A stretch of 64,000 nt of DNA from a bacterium (lineage in GTDB: Bacteria > Patescibacteriota > Minisyncoccia > 2-02-FULL-40-12 > IGHO2-01-FULL-4-A). The notes beneath the pieces are model-generated. The model was given only the letters and a program-made list of their open reading frames with translations. It was not told where the DNA came from and ran no database searches. How positions within the stretch are numbered: position 1 is the first letter of the stretch; each line of letters opens with the position of its first letter. Of this stretch, positions 43,745-52,964 are shown piece after piece. A program made the position numbers and the translations under genes. The stretch covers positions 62,001 to 126,000 of the forward strand of contig JAUYLN010000019.1 of the NCBI GenBank assembly GCA_030698885.1. Direction: 5' to 3'.

Positions 43745-45257
43745 ATTCTACATCACAACGTCTATAGCTTATGTAAATTCTAAGCCTCATATTGGCTATG
43801 CCTTAGAATTGCTTCAAGCTGATGTCCTGGCTCGCTACCACCGTCTTGTCGGCAATGAGGTTTTTTTCCTTACCGGCACAGACGAACATGGCGCTAAGAT
43901 AGCAAAAGCCGCGGAATCTGCCGGCAAAGAGCCTCGCGAATTTACTGATGAAATATCAGCTGAATTCGTTAAGCTTACAAAAAAACTTAATATCTCAAAT
44001 GATGATTTCATCAGAACCAGTGATGCCGAAAAACACTGGCCGGGAGTTTTTAAAATATGGAAAGCGCTAAAAGAAAAAGGCGATTTATACAAAGATACTT
44101 ATGAAGGCCTTTACTGCGTGGGGCATGAGGCGTTTATTAAAAAATCCGATCTTAACAAAGACGGTCTTTGTCCTGACCATAAAACTGAACCGGAAAAAAT
44201 AAAAGAAGAGAATTACTTTTTTAAGCTTAAAGGTTATAAAAAAGACCTCCAAAAAATATATGAAGATGGCCATATAAAGATATTTCCCGAAACAAGAAAA
44301 AATGAAGTCCTGTCCATGCTTAAAGATTCAGAGGACATAAGTTTTTCAAGGCCGAGAAAAGATTTAAAGTGGGGAATCCCCGTTCCGGATGATGATGAGC
44401 ACACAATATATGTCTGGTCTGATGCTCTGACCAACTACTTGTCAGCGATAGGATACGGTAAGGACGCTGACTGGCAAAAATGGTGGCCGGCAGATGCTCA
44501 TGTGATAGGCAAGGATATTCTGCGATTTCATGCGATAATTTGGCCGGCAATGCTTTTGTCGGCAGGACTGGAACTTCCTAAATCCCTTGCCGTTCATGGA
44601 CACATAACCGTTGATGGCGAGAAAATGTCAAAAACCGTAGGCAATATTATTGACCCCTTTGAACTTGTTGAAAAATATGGCATTGACCCGGTCAGATACT
44701 TCCTGCTCCGTGAAATCCCATCAACTGAAGACGGTGATTTCTCATACAAAAAACTTGAAGACAGATACAATGGCGACTTGGCAAATAATCTTGGCAATTT
44801 GGTCAGCCGGACTGCGAAACTTATAGAAACCCGCGCCAATGGCGAAATTAACTTTGAAGAAAAATTCATAGACCAGGAAGCGCACAGAAAAGTTAATGAG
44901 GCCACAGAAGCCTACAAAAAAGCGCTGGATAGCTTTAAACTGCACGAGGCCCTGGGTGCTGTCTGGGATTTATTATCTTATGCAAATTCGTTCATAGATC
45001 TTCATAAGCCATGGGCGGCAGACGAGGACTCGGAAGACTTGATGCTTACTCTTACCACAGTTTTGGGAATCATTTTAAATGCCACTTGGTTCATTAAACC
45101 TTTCATACCTGAAACCGCCGAAAAGATATTTGAGGCTTTTGGGGCGGACCTGCCTGCCGAAGCCTCGGCGCAGATGGGTGATAAATACGAAACCTGGGTT
45201 GGCCGGAAGTTTACGGTTCAAAAAACAGAGCCGCTATTCCCGCGGATTTCAAATTAA
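43734..45257 (+). CDS. metG: Methionyl-tRNA synthetase
   Basis: Class I synthetase, 507 aa: HIGH-type motif HIGYALE (~18), a zinc-knuckle remnant CVGHEAF ... LCPDH, the KMSKT motif (~297) and a helical anticodon-binding domain. No C-terminal EMAP-like tRNA-binding domain. Residues ~474-482 (LPAEASAQM) derive from a diverged copy of the 20-bp palindrome inserted in frame. Start ATG overlaps the rsmI end. Confidence 0.96.
   Translation: MPNKFYITTSIAYVNSKPHIGYALELLQADVLARYHRLVGNEVFFLTGTDEHGAKIAKAAESAGKEPREFTDEISAEFVKLTKKLNISNDDFIRTSDAEKHWPGVFKIWKALKEKGDLYKDTYEGLYCVGHEAFIKKSDLNKDGLCPDHKTEPEKIKEENYFFKLKGYKKDLQKIYEDGHIKIFPETRKNEVLSMLKDSEDISFSRPRKDLKWGIPVPDDDEHTIYVWSDALTNYLSAIGYGKDADWQKWWPADAHVIGKDILRFHAIIWPAMLLSAGLELPKSLAVHGHITVDGEKMSKTVGNIIDPFELVEKYGIDPVRYFLLREIPSTEDGDFSYKKLEDRYNGDLANNLGNLVSRTAKLIETRANGEINFEEKFIDQEAHRKVNEATEAYKKALDSFKLHEALGAVWDLLSYANSFIDLHKPWAADEDSEDLMLTLTTVLGIILNATWFIKPFIPETAEKIFEAFGADLPAEASAQMGDKYETWVGRKFTVQKTEPLFPRISN
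45150..45178. repeat. Diverged palindrome inserted in frame in metG
   Basis: CCTGCCTGCCGAAGCCTCGGC-type sequence (45152-45172), related to the gatA insert and to the intergenic 20-bp palindrome. Confidence 0.65.
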
Positions 45258-45332
45258 CAATTTAACATTCTAACAATTTAACATTCTCCTTCTGATTTTG
45301 TTTAATTGTTTAATTGCTAAGTTGTTTAGTTG

Positions 45333-46124
45333 ATGTACGATTCTCATTGCCATCCACAATTTCCTCAATATGATATTGACCACGAAGAGATGGTCAAGCG
45401 TGCCTTGGACGGCGGGGTTAAAATGATTTGCGTCGGTACTGATTTGGAAATGTCACAAAAAGCAGTTGAATTGGCGGAAAGATATGATGGTATTTGGGCG
45501 AGCGCGGGATTACATCCGACAGAGGTAAGTTTTAAATTTTCAATTTTAAATTTTAAAGAATTGATTGATCACCCAAAAGTTATAGCAATTGGTGAAGTGG
45601 GGTTAGATTATTACAGAACCTCGGAAAAAGACAAGCAGGAAAAACAAAAAGAAGTCTTGATTGAATTTCTTAATTTGGCAATTGAAAAACAGAAGCCGAT
45701 TATCATTCATTCACGAGACGCAGGCAGGGGCAGCTTAGGTAAGGTTCATTCTGACATGCTAGACATCCTTAATACTTACTACGTAATACATGCTACAAAT
45801 CGCGGTGGCGTAGCGCATTCATTTACGGGCACAGCCGAAGAAGCCAATAAATATATTAATATGGGTTTCTACATAGGCCTAAATGGAATTATAACTTTTA
45901 CCGACCAATACAATGAGACCGTAATCAATACCCCGCTTGATAAAATACTTCTTGAAACTGATGCACCGTTTCTGGCCCCGGTACCAAACAGGGGAAAGCG
46001 CAACGAACCGCTTTGGGTGAAACATGTTGCAGAGCACATAGCTAAGCTTAGAAATATTTCAGTTGAAGAAGTTATTGACCAAACCACAAAAAATACAGAA
46101 AAATTATTTAAACTAAATGCCTAA
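45333..46124 (+). CDS. tatD: TatD family metal-dependent DNase/hydrolase
   Basis: A TIM-barrel amidohydrolase: MYDSHCHPQF at the start, GEVGLDYYR, IIHSRDA, HSFTG and ETDAPFLAP supply the metal ligands. The FKFSILNFKEL segment (~66-76) is encoded by an AATTTTAAATTTT-type repeat, and a further insert follows HSRDA. Start ATG 45333. It overlaps leuS by 8 bp. Confidence 0.92.
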   Translation: MYDSHCHPQFPQYDIDHEEMVKRALDGGVKMICVGTDLEMSQKAVELAERYDGIWASAGLHPTEVSFKFSILNFKELIDHPKVIAIGEVGLDYYRTSEKDKQEKQKEVLIEFLNLAIEKQKPIIIHSRDAGRGSLGKVHSDMLDILNTYYVIHATNRGGVAHSFTGTAEEANKYINMGFYIGLNGIITFTDQYNETVINTPLDKILLETDAPFLAPVPNRGKRNEPLWVKHVAEHIAKLRNISVEEVIDQTTKNTEKLFKLNA

Positions 46125-48999
46125 ATATAATCCAAAGTCCATAGAAAAATATTGGCAGAACGTCTGGGAAAAAGACAAGCTTTACCGTGCTAAAGATAAA
46201 TCTAAAAAACCTAAATACTACCAGCTTGAGACATTTCCTTACCCTTCCGCAGCCGGACTTCATGTCGGTCATCCTAAGGGCTACATCGCCGAAGATATTC
46301 ACGCCAGATATATGCGAATGAACGGTCATGAAGTTATGTACACCATGGGCTGGGATGCTTTTGGCTTGCCGACCGAAAACTACGCCATCAAAGTTAGTAA
46401 AAGCCCGCAGGAAGTAGCCGAAGCCAATATCAAAAACTTTAAACGCCAACTTCAGATGTTCGGCCTATCTTATGATTGGGACAGAGAAATAGATACCTCA
46501 AGTCTCGAATATTATAAATGGACACAATGGCTGTTCATTGAGCTTTTTAAAGCAGGCCTGGCATATCGCAAAAATGCAAAGGTTAACTGGTGTCCTAAAG
46601 ACCAGACTGTTTTGGCAAATGAACAGGTTGTTGACGGCAAATGCGAGAGGTGCGGCTCCGAAGTTATTCAAAAAGAAATGGAACAATGGTTTTTTAAAAT
46701 AACCGACTACGCCGACCGCCTGCTTGATGAACTTAAAGGATTAGACTGGCCAGAAGCAACTATCAAAAGGCAAGCCGATTGGATAGGCCGTTCCGAAGGA
46801 GCACTTATTAAATTCTCAATTTTAAATTCTAAATCTTCAATTGAGGTATTTACGACAAGACCAGATACTTTATTTGGCGCAACTTACATGGTTCTGGCAC
46901 CCGAGCATGATTTGGTTCAGATACTAAGACCTCAAATAAAAAATTGGTCGGAAATTGAAAAATATATTGAACAATCCAAGAAAAAAACAGAGCTTCAGCG
47001 AAAAGAAGAAGAAAAAGACAAGACAGGAATTGAAATGAAAGGCATCAAGGCCGTAAATCCTGCTACCAAGGAAGAAATGCCTATATGGATTGCGGATTAC
47101 GTGCTCATGGGTTACGGCACCGGAGCAATCATGGCCGTACCCGCGCATGATGAAAGAGATTTTGAATTCGCTAAAAAATTCAATCTACCAATAGAAGAAG
47201 TCGTAGTACCAAATATTATTGACCAGAAAAATCCTCCCGTACAAGGTAAGAAAATAGTTGAGAGAAAAAATATTCACGCCATAGTCAGAGATCCTAAAAC
47301 CGACAAGTACCTTGCCTTAAAATGGAAAAAGTTTAATTGGACAACATTCCCTATGGGAGGAGTAGAGGAGGGAGAGAATGTAGTTGATGCGGCCATGCGA
47401 GAGGTGAGAGAAGAAACAGGTTTTGTGAATTTAAAACTTAAAGAAGTTATAACCGGACAAGTGCGTGCCGAGTATTTTGCTGCCCACAAAGACCAAAATA
47501 GAGTAGCCCTTACCACAGCTGTAGTTTTTGATTTGGTTAATCATGAACAAAACGATATTAGCCAGGAAGAAAAAGATAGTCACGAAATAATATGGCTTGA
47601 AAAATCAAAACTAAACTATGAGCATATGACCCATGCCGAGATTGGCCACTGGAGTAAAAGAATGGGCTCTTCCTTTTTTACATATATAGACAGGGGGGTT
47701 TTAATAAATTCTGGTAAATTTGATGGCATGGATTCGGAAAAAGCCAAATGGGAGATTACTAAATTTGTAGGCGGAAAAAGACAGACCCAATATAGATTAC
47801 ATGATTGGTCTGTTTCAAGACAAAGATACTGGGGAGTTCCGATACCAATGCTTTACTGCAAAAATTGTGGCATCGTGCCGGTATCGGAAAGAGAATTGCC
47901 GATAGTTTTGCCGAAGCTTGAAGACTACAGACCAAAAGGCAAGCCACCACTGGCCGGTTCGGATGACTTTATGAATACCACCTGCCCGAAATGCAAAGGA
48001 GAAGCCAAAAGAGACCCCGAAACTTTGGATACCTTTGTGGACTCTTCGTGGTATTACTTACGCTATACTGATCCTAATAATGGACGGCATATTTTTGATA
48101 AAAACAAAGCAGAGCATTGGATGCCCGTTGACTTATATGTGATTGGAGCAGAACATACAGTTTTGCATCTTCTATATTCTCGATTTATAACTAAATTCTT
48201 AAATGACAAAGGATTTATAAATTTCAACGAGCCGTTTAAAAAAATACGCCATGTCGGATTAATCATGGGCGAAGACGGCCAGAAAATGTCCAAGAGCCGA
48301 GGCAACGTGGTAAACCCGGACGAACTTGTTAACGCAGTGGGTGCGGATACAGCCAGAATATATGAAATGTTCATGGGACCGTTTGAAGACAGCCAGCCCT
48401 GGGACACGAAAAGCATAATAGGAGTGCACAGGTTTTTGAATAGATTTTATAATCTCTTCAAAAACAATTTACAAAACACAAATCACAAAACACAAGCAGA
48501 TTCCAAATCTCAAACCGCAAATTCCAGCCTGGACCATGTTCTGCACAAAACTATTAAAAAAGTAGGTGAAGACATTAAAGAGCTTCGTTTCAATACTGCC
48601 GTCAGCGAACTCATGAAATTACTCAACGAATTTGAGAAAAATTCTGATAATTTAAAATTAAAAATTAAAAATTTAAAATTGTTTCTAGTAATTTTGGCTC
48701 CCTTTGCTCCGCATTTAACAGAAGAAATATGGATGAACGTTCTGGGCAACAAAAAATCTATACATCTCCAAAAATGGCCGGAATATAATCCTAATTTAGT
48801 TAAAGAAAAAAGCGTTGATTTTATAATCCAGGTAAACGGCCGATTTAGAGATTCTATTCAACTGCCCTTTGATTCCCCACAGGAAACTGTAATGAATTTT
48901 GTTCTAAAAAGCGAGCGGATCAAAAGCTATGTCCCGGACCAAAAAGAAATTAAAAAGGTAATATTTGTAGCAAACAAACTCATAAACTTAGTCATATAG
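46117..48999 (+). CDS. leuS: Leucyl-tRNA synthetase with an inserted Nudix domain
   Basis: 960 aa. HVGH (~48) and KMSKS (~723) mark the class I core; the CP1 editing domain shows TRPDTLFGATYM and GTGAIMAVPAHDERDFEFA. Right after that editing motif, residues ~366-520 are a complete Nudix hydrolase domain with box GGVEEGENVVDAAMREVREE followed by TGF. The LeuRS sequence then resumes at RGVLINSGKFDGM. Repeat-derived stretches occur at ~230, ~787-805 and ~845-857 (KLKIKNLKL). The Nudix box has the REVREETG catalytic core intact. Its substrate is unknown; a link to aminoacyl-adenylate or nucleotide clean-up is inference. Confidence 0.95.
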   Translation: MPKYNPKSIEKYWQNVWEKDKLYRAKDKSKKPKYYQLETFPYPSAAGLHVGHPKGYIAEDIHARYMRMNGHEVMYTMGWDAFGLPTENYAIKVSKSPQEVAEANIKNFKRQLQMFGLSYDWDREIDTSSLEYYKWTQWLFIELFKAGLAYRKNAKVNWCPKDQTVLANEQVVDGKCERCGSEVIQKEMEQWFFKITDYADRLLDELKGLDWPEATIKRQADWIGRSEGALIKFSILNSKSSIEVFTTRPDTLFGATYMVLAPEHDLVQILRPQIKNWSEIEKYIEQSKKKTELQRKEEEKDKTGIEMKGIKAVNPATKEEMPIWIADYVLMGYGTGAIMAVPAHDERDFEFAKKFNLPIEEVVVPNIIDQKNPPVQGKKIVERKNIHAIVRDPKTDKYLALKWKKFNWTTFPMGGVEEGENVVDAAMREVREETGFVNLKLKEVITGQVRAEYFAAHKDQNRVALTTAVVFDLVNHEQNDISQEEKDSHEIIWLEKSKLNYEHMTHAEIGHWSKRMGSSFFTYIDRGVLINSGKFDGMDSEKAKWEITKFVGGKRQTQYRLHDWSVSRQRYWGVPIPMLYCKNCGIVPVSERELPIVLPKLEDYRPKGKPPLAGSDDFMNTTCPKCKGEAKRDPETLDTFVDSSWYYLRYTDPNNGRHIFDKNKAEHWMPVDLYVIGAEHTVLHLLYSRFITKFLNDKGFINFNEPFKKIRHVGLIMGEDGQKMSKSRGNVVNPDELVNAVGADTARIYEMFMGPFEDSQPWDTKSIIGVHRFLNRFYNLFKNNLQNTNHKTQADSKSQTANSSLDHVLHKTIKKVGEDIKELRFNTAVSELMKLLNEFEKNSDNLKLKIKNLKLFLVILAPFAPHLTEEIWMNVLGNKKSIHLQKWPEYNPNLVKEKSVDFIIQVNGRFRDSIQLPFDSPQETVMNFVLKSERIKSYVPDQKEIKKVIFVANKLINLVI

Positions 49000-49119
49000 T
49001 CTACCAATTACTGATCAAGTCACTAATATACTTAATCTACCAATTACGAATAAAATCACCAATACACTAATAAAAAAGTAGATTAGTATATTCGTAAATA
49101 ATTAGTAATTAGTAGGTGA
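48997..49119. repeat. Intergenic palindromic repeat after leuS
   Basis: Starts on the leuS stop (TAGTCTACCAATTAC) and ends TAATTAGTAATTAGTAGGTGAC. Two left-end units are in tandem. Confidence 0.75.
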
Positions 49120-49190
49120 CGCAACCTTTTTGCTTAAATTACGTCTTATTTAACTTAGCGGTAATATTGGTTTGTATTATAAGCTTAGAT

Positions 49191-49196
49191 TATAAT
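49191..49196 (+). promoter_or_regulatory. -10 box of the sigma-factor gene, leaderless
   Basis: TATAAT, then exactly 6 nt to ATG 49203; a TTGGTT lies about 18 nt upstream of the -10. Confidence 0.7.
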
Positions 49197-49202
49197 TAAG
49201 GC

Positions 49203-49748
49203 ATGGCAACGTCAGCCAACCAAAAGGATTTCGAGCAGATAGTTTTAACCTATCAACGCGATATTGTTAACTTTCATTACCGCTTCACGGGTAATCGTTT
49301 TGAAGCTGAAGATCTTGCTCAGGAGACATTCATTAAGGCATACAAAAAAATTCACACATTAAAAGAACCTGAGAAATTAAAAAGTTGGCTATTCCACATA
49401 GCTCGGAATAGCGCGGTGGATTTTTTCCGTAAAAACAGAAACAGGGCCATACCGGTTGACCATGATGTTCTGGCAAGCTTAGCCAGCATGGATGCTCCGA
49501 ACTATGAAAAGCTGGTAGAAGAAACTAATATGAGTAAAGAGATAAAGAACTGCGTCAACCTCCTTGAGGCCGACGAGAAACTGCTCATAAATTTACTCTA
49601 CTATCACGATTTTTCTTACAAACAAATAGCAAAAATGCTCAACATAAATCAGAATACACTAAAAAGCAGGCTAAGGAGAGCAAGAATGTCCTTGCTTGAT
49701 ATAATAAGGAATAAGGGGTTAGCCGAAGAGTTTGCTTCACTAATCTAA
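49203..49748 (+). CDS. ECF-type RNA polymerase sigma factor
   Basis: 181 aa. Region 2 (YQRDIVNFHYRFTGNRFEAEDLAQETF, written in part: AEDLAQETFIKAYK) and region 4 (DFSYKQIAKMLNINQNTLKS) match sigma-24/RpoE-like factors. The next gene encodes a small two-TM protein with a cytoplasmic N-terminus, as expected for an anti-sigma factor. Confidence 0.9.
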   Translation: MATSANQKDFEQIVLTYQRDIVNFHYRFTGNRFEAEDLAQETFIKAYKKIHTLKEPEKLKSWLFHIARNSAVDFFRKNRNRAIPVDHDVLASLASMDAPNYEKLVEETNMSKEIKNCVNLLEADEKLLINLLYYHDFSYKQIAKMLNINQNTLKSRLRRARMSLLDIIRNKGLAEEFASLI

Positions 49749-49786
49749 AACCAGTTAACGCAAATTTGGAGCCTGTGCTCTAAGCT

Positions 49787-50176
49787 ATGGATAAAAAATT
49801 ATACGATAAAAATATGGATAACTTTTTTAAATATCACCTGCAGCGAACCGGCTCGGGCTTGTATTCAATAGCACCCACGGATGACTTCACAAAAAAGATT
49901 ATGGATGAGGTGGCAAAAATAGAAAAAGGCAGGATTTTAACATCCCGTATTTTTGTTATAATTTTAAGCCTTTCTCCTTTCTCAGCCAGAATTATCTGGG
50001 ACTATCTTCGTGGTGATTATTTCTCGGTCTCTTCCATGCCTTTCGGCAAATATCTTTATGTCAGCTATCATCTTTTTATGTCTACCGCATCAATATACCT
50101 CATGCTTATGGCGGGCGTAATTATTGCCGGCTACACGATTACGAAAACAATAAGGCAGGTTGGAATATCAAGCTAA
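49787..50176 (+). CDS. Two-TM membrane protein, possible anti-sigma factor
   Basis: 129 aa: a ~50-residue cytoplasmic N-terminus and two TM helices (~52-72, ~93-117). No zinc (HxxxCxxC) anti-sigma motif is visible, so the role is inferred only from its place 38 bp after the ECF sigma gene. Confidence 0.5.
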   Translation: MDKKLYDKNMDNFFKYHLQRTGSGLYSIAPTDDFTKKIMDEVAKIEKGRILTSRIFVIILSLSPFSARIIWDYLRGDYFSVSSMPFGKYLYVSYHLFMSTASIYLMLMAGVIIAGYTITKTIRQVGISS

Positions 50177-50366
50177 AAATAATAAATTGTCTAATGAACC
50201 CGGAATCTGACCGGTTTTTTTGTCATTAATCCAGCCGAGGATCTCCGCTGGATTAAAATTTTAAAACCGCCAGCACCGATAATGCGTCAAGTGGATTGAG
50301 GCGGCTATCCGGGATTATAATAAAAGAACCAAAGAACATTAAAAAATTAAAGCTCTGAGGTGAGAA
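50177..50366. other. Intergenic hairpins before the HAD gene
   Basis: AATCCAGC/GCTGGATT stem followed by AAAATTTTA near 50226-50265, a likely terminator, and a TATAAT near 50318 that could serve the next gene. Confidence 0.4.
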
Positions 50367-50996
50367 ATGCCAAAGCTAGTCTTAGATTTTGACAGAACAC
50401 TTTTTGATACCTGGCAATTTACAACAGCAATGAAAGAAATATTCAAAGTGTACGGCAGTATAAACATCCCGATTACGGCCTCCTATGATAAGTATGGGAA
50501 CTTCATTATTGATAATCACCTGGCGTTAGTACCGACAAAAGCGAAAAGAAAAAAAGTCAAAGCGCATATTAGAAAATTATTTGATGATGCCGGCAGGTTT
50601 GTCTTTCAAGATGCCTGGGATTTTCTTGAATCAACATACCAGGACAATGAGTTAGTACTTCTTACACAGGGAGAAACGCAATACCAATGCCGGAAGGTTT
50701 ATTTAGCCCTTGATGATCATACTAATTTGTTTAAAAAGATAATCATAGCCGAGAACTCTAAAACAAGCTATTTCAGGGAGATCTCCGAAGCTAACCCCCG
50801 GCATGAAATATTCTTTATTGATGATAAGTCTGCACAACTGGAAGCTGCTAAAAAAATACTTCATCAGATATACACGGTTCATATAGTAAGAAGAGAGTTA
50901 CCCTGCAGAGGCAAATCTGATGCTTTTGTGCCAGACTTTAAAGTCGGGAGCCTAACCGAAGTTCTTGCCATCATTTCACCAAGGAAAAAAATATGA
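50367..50996 (+). CDS. HAD-like hydrolase
   Basis: 209 aa: motif I LVLDFDRTLFDT (Asp7, Asp9), motif II LLTQGE, and motif IV FFIDDKSAQLEAA fit the haloacid dehalogenase phosphatase superfamily. Substrate unknown. GAGGTGAG upstream gives a good ribosome-binding site. It overlaps the next gene by 4 bp. Confidence 0.75.
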   Translation: MPKLVLDFDRTLFDTWQFTTAMKEIFKVYGSINIPITASYDKYGNFIIDNHLALVPTKAKRKKVKAHIRKLFDDAGRFVFQDAWDFLESTYQDNELVLLTQGETQYQCRKVYLALDDHTNLFKKIIIAENSKTSYFREISEANPRHEIFFIDDKSAQLEAAKKILHQIYTVHIVRRELPCRGKSDAFVPDFKVGSLTEVLAIISPRKKI

Positions 50997-52006
50997 ATAA
51001 AAAATCAGTAGTTGTTATAGGTGGAGGAACAGGCGTTTATGCTGTCCTGACATCTCTTAAAAATAAGGGGGTGGATTTGTCCGCCATAGTTTCTATGTGC
51101 GATGACGGCGGCTCAACCGGAAAACTACGTGATGACTACGGGACGCTGCCCCCCGGTGATATAAGGAGATCTTTAATTGCTCTGTCTTCTGCGGACAAAG
51201 ACCTTCGCAAACTTTTTAAGTACAGGTTTGAGAATGGCCATTTTAAAGGCCATAGTTTTGGCAACCTATTTTTAACAGCCTGTGAAATGTCGGAAGGAAA
51301 CTTCAAAAATGCAATCAAAATGGCTTCACGAGTTCTGAATGTTCAGGGTAAAGTAATACCTGTTACCCTGACTAAGGTTACACTATGTGGCCAACTAGGA
51401 AATGGTGCTGTGGTGCGCGGAGAAACTAATATTGATATCCCCAAGCATAATCCTGATGAAAAAATAGTCAGATTATTTACTGAGCCTAAGGCCAGAGCCA
51501 ACCCCGAAGCATTATCGGCAATAAGAACGGCTGATGTCCTGATAGTCGGTCCGGGAGATCTTAAAACAAGTATCTTGCCGAATTTTCTGATGAAGGGACT
51601 GCCTGAAGCTATCAGCAGATCAAGGGCAAAAAAAATATATGTCTGCAACTTGATGACCAAATATGGGGAAACTAATAATTATACAGCTGCAGACTTTATA
51701 AATGAGGTTGAAGACTATATCGGACCATTGGATTTTATTATCGTAAATACAAAACGACCCGATAAAGAACGCTTGAGAAAATATGCCGACGAAAAATCCA
51801 TACCGGTCACAATACCCTCTGATTTTTACCACACAGGATTGATAAAAAATAATGTTATGACGATAAGAGGATATATACGTCACGACCACAAGAAATTAGC
51901 TAAGGCTTTAATGAGAATAATAGCTCTTGATTCAGCGGCCACTCTCTCTCATAATCTTCCCAAGCTACGCTCGGGCGCAATATATATTGACAATCCCAGT
52001 AGCTAG
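50993..52006 (+). CDS. yvcK: YvcK/CofD-like (gluconeogenesis factor) protein
   Basis: 337 aa with VVVIGGGTGVYAVLTSLK, SMCDDGGSTGKLRDDYG, PPGDIRRSLIALS and LIVGPGDLKTSILPNFL, all typical of YvcK, a UDP-sugar-binding protein needed for normal cell-wall growth in Firmicutes. Overlaps the HAD gene by ATGA. Confidence 0.93.
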   Translation: MNKKSVVVIGGGTGVYAVLTSLKNKGVDLSAIVSMCDDGGSTGKLRDDYGTLPPGDIRRSLIALSSADKDLRKLFKYRFENGHFKGHSFGNLFLTACEMSEGNFKNAIKMASRVLNVQGKVIPVTLTKVTLCGQLGNGAVVRGETNIDIPKHNPDEKIVRLFTEPKARANPEALSAIRTADVLIVGPGDLKTSILPNFLMKGLPEAISRSRAKKIYVCNLMTKYGETNNYTAADFINEVEDYIGPLDFIIVNTKRPDKERLRKYADEKSIPVTIPSDFYHTGLIKNNVMTIRGYIRHDHKKLAKALMRIIALDSAATLSHNLPKLRSGAIYIDNPSS

Positions 52007-52036
52007 AGCTTGCCTGGAAATCCTCTTTCGTCGCGA

Positions 52037-52137
52037 AATTGCAGAATTTTGAGCGAGGCACCCCGGCGGAAAACGAAGCATACTTATTGATACGGTGAGT
52101 TTGAGCCGTTGGGTGTCATAGCCGAAATTCTGCAATT
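52037..52137 (+). ncRNA. Structured intergenic element, ~100 nt
   Basis: A 13-bp closing stem AATTGCAGAATTT/AAATTCTGCAATT, an inner GGCACCC/GGGTGTC stem and a CGGC/GCCG arm with AAAACGAAGCATAC in the loop region. It lies between yvcK and tsaC, before a terminator. It resembles a multi-stem RNA rather than a simple terminator; identity unknown. Confidence 0.45.
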
Positions 52138-52172
52138 GCAGCAGAATATGGGGTTTTTGGACAAGTTCTAGA

Positions 52173-52200
52173 CCCGCTTGAAAAAGCGGGCTTTTTCTTC
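52173..52200 (+). terminator. Terminator before tsaC
   Basis: CCCGCTT/AAGCGGG with a GAAA loop followed by CTTTTTCTT. Confidence 0.85.
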
Positions 52201-52220
52201 TAGTATGGCAGGATAGCGGG

Positions 52221-52865
52221 ATGAAAACGATAAAAATAGACCTCAAAAACAATTATGACATTGCCATAGAAAAAGCTGCTAAAGTCCTTGAAAAAGGTGG
52301 GACTATCGTTTTTCCGACCGAAACAGTTTATGGCCTTGGAGCTAATGCCCTGAACGAGTCGGCTGTTGAACAGGTTTTTAATATCAAGCGAAGGCCACCA
52401 TCTAAGCCGGTGCCAATAGTTGCCCGCAACCTGACGTGGGTAAAAGAGCTTGCCTATATTCATCCCAAGCTTGAGAAACCTCTTGGCCAAATATGGCCGA
52501 GTGCAACAACCGTTATTTTACCTAAACGTGATATCATACCATGGATTACTACGGCGAAACAAAACAGCATCGGAATCAGAGTTCCTGAATATGCATTTAT
52601 AAACAAACTGCTGGCAAAATTCGGCTATCCTCTAACTGCAACATCGGCAAATATCTCCGGCATGCCCGCTACCGGTAATATTGATGACATCAAAAAAATG
52701 TTCGGCCCGGATTCGGTCTGGCGGCCTGATTTAATAATTGATGCCGGAAATCTTCCACCGAACCAACCATCCACAATTTTAGACCTGACTACAATAAGAC
52801 CACGAATAACCCGGGTGGGAGCAGTAAAGCCGGAAGAGCTAATGAGGATACTGGGCGTTCAATAA
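52221..52865 (+). CDS. tsaC: Threonylcarbamoyl-AMP synthase (YrdC/TsaC/Sua5 family)
   Basis: Makes threonylcarbamoyl-adenylate for the t6A37 modification of tRNA. 214 aa, with GGTIVFPTETVYGLGANA, the KRRPPSKPVPI nucleotide-binding motif and TATSANISG. No C-terminal Sua5 domain, so it is the short TsaC form. Confidence 0.93.
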   Translation: MKTIKIDLKNNYDIAIEKAAKVLEKGGTIVFPTETVYGLGANALNESAVEQVFNIKRRPPSKPVPIVARNLTWVKELAYIHPKLEKPLGQIWPSATTVILPKRDIIPWITTAKQNSIGIRVPEYAFINKLLAKFGYPLTATSANISGMPATGNIDDIKKMFGPDSVWRPDLIIDAGNLPPNQPSTILDLTTIRPRITRVGAVKPEELMRILGVQ

Positions 52866-52964
52866 TTTTAAGTTTTAAATTTTAAATTTTAAAAATTTAG
52901 GTTTGCTTTAACCTGCCTGCCGGCAGGCAGGAATTTACAAATTAAAATTTAAAATTTTAATACT
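52866..52964. repeat. AT-rich repeats and 20-bp palindrome before glyA
   Basis: TTTTAAATTTTAAATTTTAA-type units on both sides of the perfect palindrome 52912-52931. Confidence 0.7.
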
